Part shown: positions 62,285-64,000 of the stretch, in pieces | Layout of the letters: every line of letters begins with the position of its first letter | Position numbering within the stretch: the first letter of the stretch is position 1 | Origin: Caulobacter mirabilis | GTDB taxonomy: Bacteria > Pseudomonadota > Alphaproteobacteria > Caulobacterales > Caulobacteraceae | Length of the DNA: 64,000 nucleotides | Direction of reading: 5' to 3' | Assembly: GCF_002749615.1 (NCBI RefSeq) | Contig: NZ_CP024201.1 | Coordinates: 496,001 to 560,000 of the forward strand | Program-made: the position numbers and the translations under genes | The notes under the pieces: model-generated | Databases searched by the model: none | What the model saw: the letters and a program-made list of their open reading frames with translations, nothing else | What the model was told of the DNA's origin: nothing

Positions 62285-63487
62285 TCACACGGCAGGTTCT
62301 ATGTCAACGGCGCCCGTCGCCGCCTCGAAACGAGGCGATACGAGAGCGTGGACGCGAACCGGCGGGAGCGCTGCAAGGATCGGGCAACTTGGACCCTCGG
62401 GGCCGATGATCGCGGGCAAGGCGGGGCGGGCCGCGGCGGGGACGCTCCGCAGGGCTTCCTGTTCCGCCGCGGGCAGGCCTGCGGCGAGGCCGGCGAGGGG
62501 GCGGACCGTCAGCGCGGCGGTCGCGGCGGTCAGTTCGAAGCGGCCGTCCCACACGGCCGTTTCTCCCGGAACGAGACGGATCGGCGCCAGACCGCCGCGG
62601 GCGGCCTCGCCGGCTTCCCGCGTAAACAGCACCTGATCGTCCAGGGCTTCGACGCGGGCGCCGGCCAGGGTGGCGGTGAAGGCGTCGGTCGACCTCAGGC
62701 GCTCGACCAGTCGCGCCAGGCGGTCGCCGCGGGGCGGTCGCGAGGTTCCGGCGGCGCACAGGCAGGCCGCGGCGACATGGGCCGACGCCGCCGAGCGCTC
62801 CAGCCGCAGAGCGCCGCCGGCCAGGGTCGCGTAGACGGGCGGCGCGATCGCCGCTGACGGCGCGGTTGGCGGTGAAGGCGCCTGCAGCCGCGCCCGCGCT
62901 CGGGCGTACCGCACGTCCGCGTTGGCCGGATCGTCGATCCAGGTCTCACCCCGCTCCCGCAGCCAGTCGCGCAATTCGGCCCGGCCCTGCGCCAGCAGCG
63001 GCCTGAGCAGGAAGACCCCGCGGCCCGCCGGCCAGACGGGCGACGGCGACCATTCGGCGGGATCGCCGACGGTCGAGCCTTCATCCCGCATGGCGGCGGC
63101 TTCGCGCAGGTCGTCGGCCGTATGGCCCATCAGCACCACCCGGGCGCCGGCCTCGCGCGCCGCCTCGGCGAGCAGGGCGTGGCGCGCGGCCCGGGCGGCG
63201 GCGGGCAGGCCGGTCGCGGGCTTGTCCCTTTCCCAGCGCAGCGCCCGGAAGGCCAGGCCCAGCCGCTCGGCGGTCAGCGCGCAGCGTTCGGTCCAGGCGG
63301 TGCTGTCGGGGTTCAGGCCATGGTCGACCGTCAGGACCAGCAGACGCCGGCCGTGGGCGTCCGCCCAGGCGCGGGCGGCGAGCAGCAGGGCCAGGCTGTC
63401 GCCGCCGCCGGAGAAGGCGACGGCCAGCGGAGCGGCGCAGGAGCGCCGGAGGCGGCGATCCAGGGCGGGAAGGTCTAGGCCGCGCAC
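62285..63487 (-). CDS. tilS: tRNA(Ile)-lysidine synthase
   Basis: About 400 residues. The PP-loop ATP motif is [15 protein letters not shown] (SGGxDS), with [11 protein letters not shown] and VLMGHTADD following. It adds lysine to C34 of tRNA-Ile(CAU) so that it reads AUA. I take GTG 63487, 13 bases inside the cpoB stop region, because no closer ATG fits; longer frames cross into cpoB. Confidence 0.9.
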   Translation of the reverse strand: MRGLDLPALDRRLRRSCAAPLAVAFSGGGDSLALLLAARAWADAHGRRLLVLTVDHGLNPDSTAWTERCALTAERLGLAFRALRWERDKPATGLPAAARAARHALLAEAAREAGARVVLMGHTADDLREAAAMRDEGSTVGDPAEWSPSPVWPAGRGVFLLRPLLAQGRAELRDWLRERGETWIDDPANADVRYARARARLQAPSPPTAPSAAIAPPVYATLAGGALRLERSAASAHVAAACLCAAGTSRPPRGDRLARLVERLRSTDAFTATLAGARVEALDDQVLFTREAGEAARGGLAPIRLVPGETAVWDGRFELTAATAALTVRPLAGLAAGLPAAEQEALRSVPAAARPALPAIIGPEGPSCPILAALPPVRVHALVSPRFEAATGAVDIEPAV

Positions 63488-64000
63488 TTCGCCTGGGTGC
63501 GGGCGGCCTGCGCCCGTCCGGCGACGGCCGGCGGCGCCTTGGGATAGCGCTTGGCCAGTTCGTCGAGCGTCTGGCAGGCGTCCGCCGGCTTCTTCAGCGC
63601 GATCAGCGAGCGCGACAGCTCCAGCGTGGCGTCCGGCGCCCAGCTGGTCTTCGGCCAACCCCGGATGGCGCCGATATAGGCGCCGGCGGCCTCGGCGTGA
63701 GCGCCGCGCACCGACAGGGTCTTGCCCAGCCAGTAGCGCGCCTCGGGCGTCTTGGCGTGGTCGGGGTAGGCTTTCACATAGGTTTCGAACGCGACCTGGG
63801 CGGAGTCGTAGTCGCCGTCGAGCATCAGCTGACGCGCCTTGGCGAAGTCGGCGGCGGGGTCGCCGGCCGCGGCGACGGGGGCGGTCGACTCGATCGGCGG
63901 CGCGACGGCGGCCGCAGCAGCGGCTTCAAGCTGGCCCGTGCGGCTCTCCAGCGTAGCCAGCCGGTCGACCAGGGCCTTGTTGGCGGCCTGGGAATCCTTC
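63475..64000 (-). CDS. cpoB: Cell division coordinator CpoB (YbgF), partial
   Basis: The C-terminal part of YbgF/CpoB, cut by the window edge. Visible are the end of the coiled coil (NKALVDRLATLESRTGQLEAA), an Ala-rich linker, and TPR repeats (ARQLMLDGDYDSAQVAFETYVKAYPDHAKTPEARYWLGKTL...). It normally lies next to tolB-pal and coordinates outer membrane constriction with wall synthesis. The frame runs off the edge without a start. It overlaps the tilS start. Confidence 0.92.
   Translation of the reverse strand, partial: KDSQAANKALVDRLATLESRTGQLEAAAAAAVAPPIESTAPVAAAGDPAADFAKARQLMLDGDYDSAQVAFETYVKAYPDHAKTPEARYWLGKTLSVRGAHAEAAGAYIGAIRGWPKTSWAPDATLELSRSLIALKKPADACQTLDELAKRYPKAPPAVAGRAQAARTQAKCAA

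Overview
The window is GC-rich chromosomal DNA from an alphaproteobacterium, most likely order Caulobacterales (a Caulobacter or Phenylobacterium relative). Support comes from a GapR (DUF2312) nucleoid protein, a TacA-like sigma-54 response regulator close to it, a Caulobacter-type short flagellin, a motA gene without motB beside it, the COQ9/rpsU divergent pair, the aa3 oxidase subunit IV, and ftsH-tilS-cpoB order at the right edge. There are no rRNA or tRNA genes, no CRISPR array, no transposase and no recognisable prophage. Coding density is very high and many neighbouring genes overlap by 1-13 bases. No gene-free stretch exceeds about 220 bases.

Layout. 0-2.8 kb: small accessory genes, comprising a membrane protein, a helical protein, a LuxR-type HTH protein with an ORF nested in it, DUF3833 and DUF6491 proteins. 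2.8-9.7 kb: mnmC, an Ala-rich lipoprotein, motA, an MFS transporter, a lytic transglycosylase, rpmJ and a HAD hydrolase. 9.7-12.0 kb: an unrecognised divergent pair with a 35-residue leader gene, then gapR and a coupled small gene. 12.2-13.9 kb: RNase T2 and flagellin. 14-18 kb: a TetR-controlled kinase/acyl-CoA dehydrogenase/MDR reductase operon that resembles a split ACAD11. 18-27.7 kb: tacA-like regulator, TetR-SMR efflux pair, hybrid kinase, SDR-TetR pair, oligoendopeptidase, thioesterase and hydrolase. 27.7-33.7 kb: oxidase subunit IV, the pntAA-pntAB-pntB transhydrogenase operon, a lipoprotein, DUF1801 and an M23 peptidase. 33.7-41.7 kb: hydrolase, a two-gene ABC exporter, rpsU/COQ9, purE-purK, a diguanylate cyclase and small proteins. 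41.7-46.2 kb: serA and serC, then an unknown lipoprotein pair. 46.2-50.6 kb: DMT transporter, a second copy of the membrane/helical protein cassette, a hybrid kinase and a secreted basic protein. 50.6-58.9 kb: PhzF, GNAT, MarR-SRPBCC, thiD, kptA, ArsR-SRPBCC operon, a second ArsR and a desaturase. 58.9-64 kb: folP, YbjN, ftsH, tilS and cpoB (cut by the window edge).

The strongest candidate for an undescribed system is a two-gene cassette present twice (2-835 and 47181-48019). Each copy has a roughly 115-residue helical protein followed by a roughly 140-residue membrane protein, with an inverted repeat just before the membrane gene, and each lies beside signalling genes. Other points of interest are a LuxR-HTH membrane protein whose linker appears overprinted by a second gene, rpsU with an apparent CTG start, several perfect palindromic operators, hairpins that cover ribosome binding sites, an orphan kptA under a palindrome, and at least three families of intergenic palindromic repeats.
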